DNA of 7,913 nt from Acidobacteriota bacterium (GTDB lineage: Bacteria; Acidobacteriota; Terriglobia; Bryobacterales; Bryobacteraceae), in the NCBI GenBank assembly GCA_016871135.1, contig VFZQ01000227.1:1-7913 (forward strand), written 5' to 3'. The notes under the pieces are model-generated. The model had not been told where the DNA came from and made no database searches. It was given only the letters and a program-made list of their open reading frames with translations. Position 1 is the stretch's first letter. Each line of letters starts with the position of its first letter. This document shows, one piece after another, positions 7,140 to 7,913 of the stretch. Made by a program: the position numbers and the translations under genes.

Positions 7140-7913
7140 CTATTTCTTGTTTGGAGCCGCCGCACGGATTTCCGACACGCCAGTCTGTCCTTTACGAAAA
7201 ACAATTTCCCAGAATGAGTCGCTGCCGATGAAGAGCCGGGCTCGCGCGCCGGCTTCCTTGTCGGTATCGCCAGGATCGAGGCCAACAGTCATCGGGTACC
7301 AGCCGCCGCGCTCGACGATCCGTTCGGGCTCAGACCAGCCCTTGGGATTGGAAATATCAGGGTTGGTGCTCACGTAGATGCCCTCGGCGGGCCAACCGGG
7401 CTCGCAACAGGAGCGGTTCAGGAGCATCACCCATTCACCGAGTTCGCGGTTGAAGTGAATGGACGGCCCCCAGAACGCATCGGCGTTTGGACGCTCCCAG
7501 GGGGTCTTGACCGGAATGACCGGCGTGACAGGGCCATCAATGCCGGGAGATTCCCACGCCCCGTCATGGTATTTGAATACCGAGCCGGCTTGATCGTAGC
7601 GATGCTCGTACGGCAGCCGTGCGAGCGCGACGCCTTGTTCGGCGGCTTCTCCGGTGTAGTTGGAAAAAAGGAAGTAGAAAAATTTTCTCTCCTTGTCCAA
7701 AACTACCGAGAAGTCGCCGTGGCCGCCGGCGAAGTAGCCGTTCTCCGCTTTACAGTTCGGCTCGCCGCGGGCCCGCAGTACGATGCCCATATTCTTGAAC
7801 GTTTGGCCGTTGTCCTTGGATACCAGCGCCCCGATCATTGGCACCGAGAGATAAATACCGGTTGCGTCGCTCTCGCAAACGTCCCATTGTTCATGGTGGT
7901 ACCACGCAAAGAT
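7140..7913 (-). CDS. Beta-propeller/BNR-like protein, partial (N-terminus outside window)
   Basis: The frame is open from the window edge to TAG 7142-7140, giving 257 visible C-terminal residues. GTG 7844 is internal, because 23 further codons upstream stay open (starting IFAWYHHEQWDVC). The sequence has the look of a five-bladed propeller of the sialidase or glycoside hydrolase 43/DUF4185 kind. There is an Asp-box-like SKDNGQTF near residues 32-39 of the visible part, a GYFAGGHGDFSVVLD blade, FWGPSIHFNRELGEWVMLLNRS, and GIYVSTNPDISNPKGWSEP, which resembles the 'sample data for this observation' strands of such enzymes. No family can be named with certainty and no catalytic residues can be assigned. 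Such proteins are usually secreted and act on or bind carbohydrate; that role is inference. The signal peptide, if any, is outside the window. It is transcribed in the same direction as the DUF1552 operon but about 380 bp upstream of it. Confidence 0.75.
   Translation of the reverse strand: MFAWYHHEQWDVCESDATGIYLSVPMIGALVSKDNGQTFKNMGIVLRARGEPNCKAENGYFAGGHGDFSVVLDKERKFFYFLFSNYTGEAAEQGVALARLPYEHRYDQAGSVFKYHDGAWESPGIDGPVTPVIPVKTPWERPNADAFWGPSIHFNRELGEWVMLLNRSCCEPGWPAEGIYVSTNPDISNPKGWSEPERIVERGGWYPMTVGLDPGDTDKEAGARARLFIGSDSFWEIVFRKGQTGVSEIRAAAPNKK

Noticed and set aside
6770..7285. A 171-codon minus-strand frame spanning the intergenic region
   Set aside because: It overlaps the 3' end of the propeller-like gene in another frame, has no recognisable motif, and would run into the divergent promoter region of the DUF1552 gene.

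Overview
The window (about 60% GC by eye) looks like chromosomal DNA of a soil-type bacterium, most likely an Acidobacteriota of the Solibacter/Bryobacter kind. That placement is inference: it rests on the mix of a housekeeping rpsO-pnp pair, a Uma2-family gene, and a DUF1552/DUF1592 secreted-protein pair. Those families are common in Solibacter-like Acidobacteriota, Planctomycetota and Verrucomicrobiota. No rRNA or other decisive marker is present.

Left part (1-2540, + strand): the 3' end of rpsO (ribosomal protein S15), a 121-bp intergenic leader, then a complete pnp (polynucleotide phosphorylase, 702 aa) closed by a strong intrinsic terminator. The leader holds three hairpins. The last one pairs the pnp Shine-Dalgarno sequence into an 11-bp stem, which suggests post-transcriptional control of pnp.

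Middle (2541-6757): a Uma2-family PD-(D/E)XK nuclease-like gene (+) begins almost on top of the pnp terminator. It runs convergently, with a 6-bp gap, into a two-gene minus-strand operon. The operon's first gene encodes a Tat-exported DUF1552 protein. Its second gene, overlapping by ATGA, encodes a 788-aa DUF1587/1595/1592/1588/1585 protein with an N-terminal cytochrome-c type CXXCH site. The two products probably work together in the periplasm in an undetermined, possibly redox-linked, process.

Right part (6758-7913): a short divergent region carries a small + strand ORF, not listed by length-limited gene finders, for a 29-aa single-span membrane peptide with a good ribosome binding site. 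Next come about 250 bp with no supportable gene. The window ends with the C-terminal 257 residues of a minus-strand secreted-type beta-propeller/BNR-like protein whose start lies outside the window.

I see no CRISPR array, IS element, tRNA, phage gene or obvious defence island. The most unusual items are the SD-sequestering pnp hairpin and the tiny membrane-peptide ORF; the rest is ordinary for this kind of genome.
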